A DNA stretch of 6,957 nt, from NCBI GenBank assembly GCA_020252865.1, contig JADCCH010000362.1, positions 1-6,957 on the forward strand, given 5' to 3'. The notes beneath the pieces are model-generated. The model searched no databases and was not told the DNA's origin. It saw only the letters and a list, made by a program, of their open reading frames with translations. Below, one piece after another: positions 6,298 through 6,957 of the stretch. The stretch is from Methylobacterium sp. Its GTDB lineage: Bacteria > Pseudomonadota > Alphaproteobacteria > Rhizobiales > Beijerinckiaceae. Each line of letters begins with the position of its first letter. Positions within the stretch are counted from its first letter, which is position 1. The translations under genes and the position numbers were made by a program.

Positions 6298-6379
6298 GCA
6301 GGCTCCCTCATGCAAAACTGCTATGCCGCCTTGCGCACACATGCCGATCGCAATTGCGTGAGGCAGGAAGAAGGCAGTT
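6298..6379 (-). other. Intergenic leader with nested inverted repeats
   Basis: These 82 bp lie between the solute-binding-protein stop and the remnant start. A perfect palindrome CGCAATTGCG spans 6349-6358. A 7-bp inverted repeat, AAACTGC (6315-6321) with GCAGTTT (6374-6380), encloses it; on the minus-strand RNA the second arm would end in UUUU, so a weak long-loop terminator is possible. TTGCG/CGCAA (6331-6335 and 6349-6353) gives a further stem. No promoter is convincing. Its role as terminator, operator or RNA leader is unresolved. Confidence 0.3.
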
Positions 6380-6957
6380 TCAGCGAAAAATGCCGCCGAG
6401 CCGGATGGCCATGTCGCTCAGGGCCTGCTCGGTCGTCTTGCTGCCGCCGAGCACGGCATGGACATTGGCGCGCAGGACCTCGGACACCTCCGAATAGCGC
6501 GGGGTGATGGGCCGGGGCCGGGCCGATTGCACCACCGGCAGGGCCTGCGCGAACCATGGCCATGCGGCGAGCACTTCCGGGTCGGCATAAAGCTCGGCAA
6601 AGGCCGGAAGGTGACCGGCCTGCAGGGCCATGACCCGCGCGGTTTGTGGCGAGGAGAGGTGCCGCAGGAGCTTCACCGCCTCGGGCTTGTTCTTCGAGAA
6701 GGCGGAGACGGCGACCATCCAGCCGCCAAGACAACTGGCGCTGCGCCCGGCCTCGAAGCCGGGCAGTGGCGCGATGCCGATCCGACCCTTCACGGCGGAA
6801 TCCGGATCGGTCTGCAGCCGGTGCCAGGCATAGGACCAGGTGATCCCGAAAATGAGGTTCCCGGCCTGCATGGTCTGGCGGATGCGGTCGGTCGCGATTT
6901 CCGAATGGTTGGGCGGCGTGACATTCGCGGCGCGCAGATCCGCCCAGAGCTGGAAGG
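6380..6957 (-). CDS. Sugar ABC transporter solute-binding protein, C-terminal part
   Basis: The C-terminal 191 codons are visible; the frame is open through the right edge (first complete codon 6955-6953), so the signal peptide and N-terminal lobe are outside. The Met at 6871 is internal. The sequence fits family-1 extracellular solute-binding proteins of the trehalose/maltose type: a tryptophan-rich stretch GITWSYAWHRL, then RIGIAPLPG, the conserved LGGWMVAVSAFSKNKPEAVKLLRHL, and the helical end with LPAFAELYADPEVL. Such proteins capture sugars in the periplasm and deliver them to a two-permease, one-ATPase importer. In the usual order the permease genes follow directly; here the next gene is the thiamine-diphosphate enzyme remnant, so the permeases are either upstream or lost. 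The reading frame ends normally (IFR, TGA at 6382-6380). The exact sugar cannot be told. Confidence 0.85.
   Translation of the reverse strand, partial: FQLWADLRAANVTPPNHSEIATDRIRQTMQAGNLIFGITWSYAWHRLQTDPDSAVKGRIGIAPLPGFEAGRSASCLGGWMVAVSAFSKNKPEAVKLLRHLSSPQTARVMALQAGHLPAFAELYADPEVLAAWPWFAQALPVVQSARPRPITPRYSEVSEVLRANVHAVLGGSKTTEQALSDMAIRLGGIFR

Noticed and set aside
6297..6342. Earlier start at 6342 for the enzyme remnant
   Set aside because: The extra 15 residues do not resemble the family N-terminus, whereas ATG 6297 follows GAGGGAG and starts the homologous MPNGAE segment.
5015..6361. Long plus-strand open frame (448 codons) across opgC and the enzyme remnant
   Set aside because: It runs antisense across two frames with recognisable homology, and its product is highly charged and low in complexity.

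Overview
The window is GC-rich, densely packed bacterial DNA. High-GC codon use, tightly spaced genes, a mitochondrial-type cytochrome c domain with a PGTKM haem ligand, an OpgC-family membrane protein and a family-1 sugar-binding protein together suggest an alphaproteobacterium, possibly Hyphomicrobiales or Rhodobacterales. That assignment is inferred from protein style; no RNA gene or taxonomic marker is present. I see no tRNA, rRNA, CRISPR array, insertion sequence or phage gene.

Left part (1-4762): sulfur and redox genes. A large soluble iron-sulfur protein runs in from the left edge (+), with four 4Fe-4S motifs and a CxxC...CxxC tail. Its stop lies 3 bp from the stop of a convergent gene (-) for an exported seven-bladed WD40 propeller fused to a c-type cytochrome. 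A 97-bp divergent spacer separates that gene from tusA (+), a small cytosolic sulfur carrier. A 146-bp spacer then leads to a two-repeat YeeE/YedE membrane transporter (+), whose family imports thiosulfate or other sulfur species. TusA and YeeE/YedE proteins are a recurrent pair: the transporter brings sulfur in and TusA carries it as a persulfide. TusA is known in E. coli to help supply sulfur for molybdenum-cofactor enzymes such as formate dehydrogenase, and the large Fe-S protein resembles ferredoxins I associate with formate dehydrogenase clusters. One reading is therefore sulfur uptake and delivery beside a redox-enzyme locus; this is a hypothesis.

Right part (4763-6957, all -): read in transcription order, this starts with the C-terminal 191 residues of a sugar ABC transporter solute-binding protein cut by the window edge. 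Next comes a 135-codon reading frame that looks like the two ends of an acetolactate-synthase-type thiamine-diphosphate enzyme joined in frame, with about 400 central residues missing. Last is an intact OpgC-family membrane acyltransferase whose start overlaps the remnant's stop (TGATG). The transporter stop and the opgC stop abut with no base between them and form the palindrome TGATCA.

No clearly new system is visible. The items most worth checking are the internally deleted thiamine-diphosphate gene that still carries the opgC ribosome-binding site, the WD40-cytochrome fusion, and the sulfur-redox gene set.
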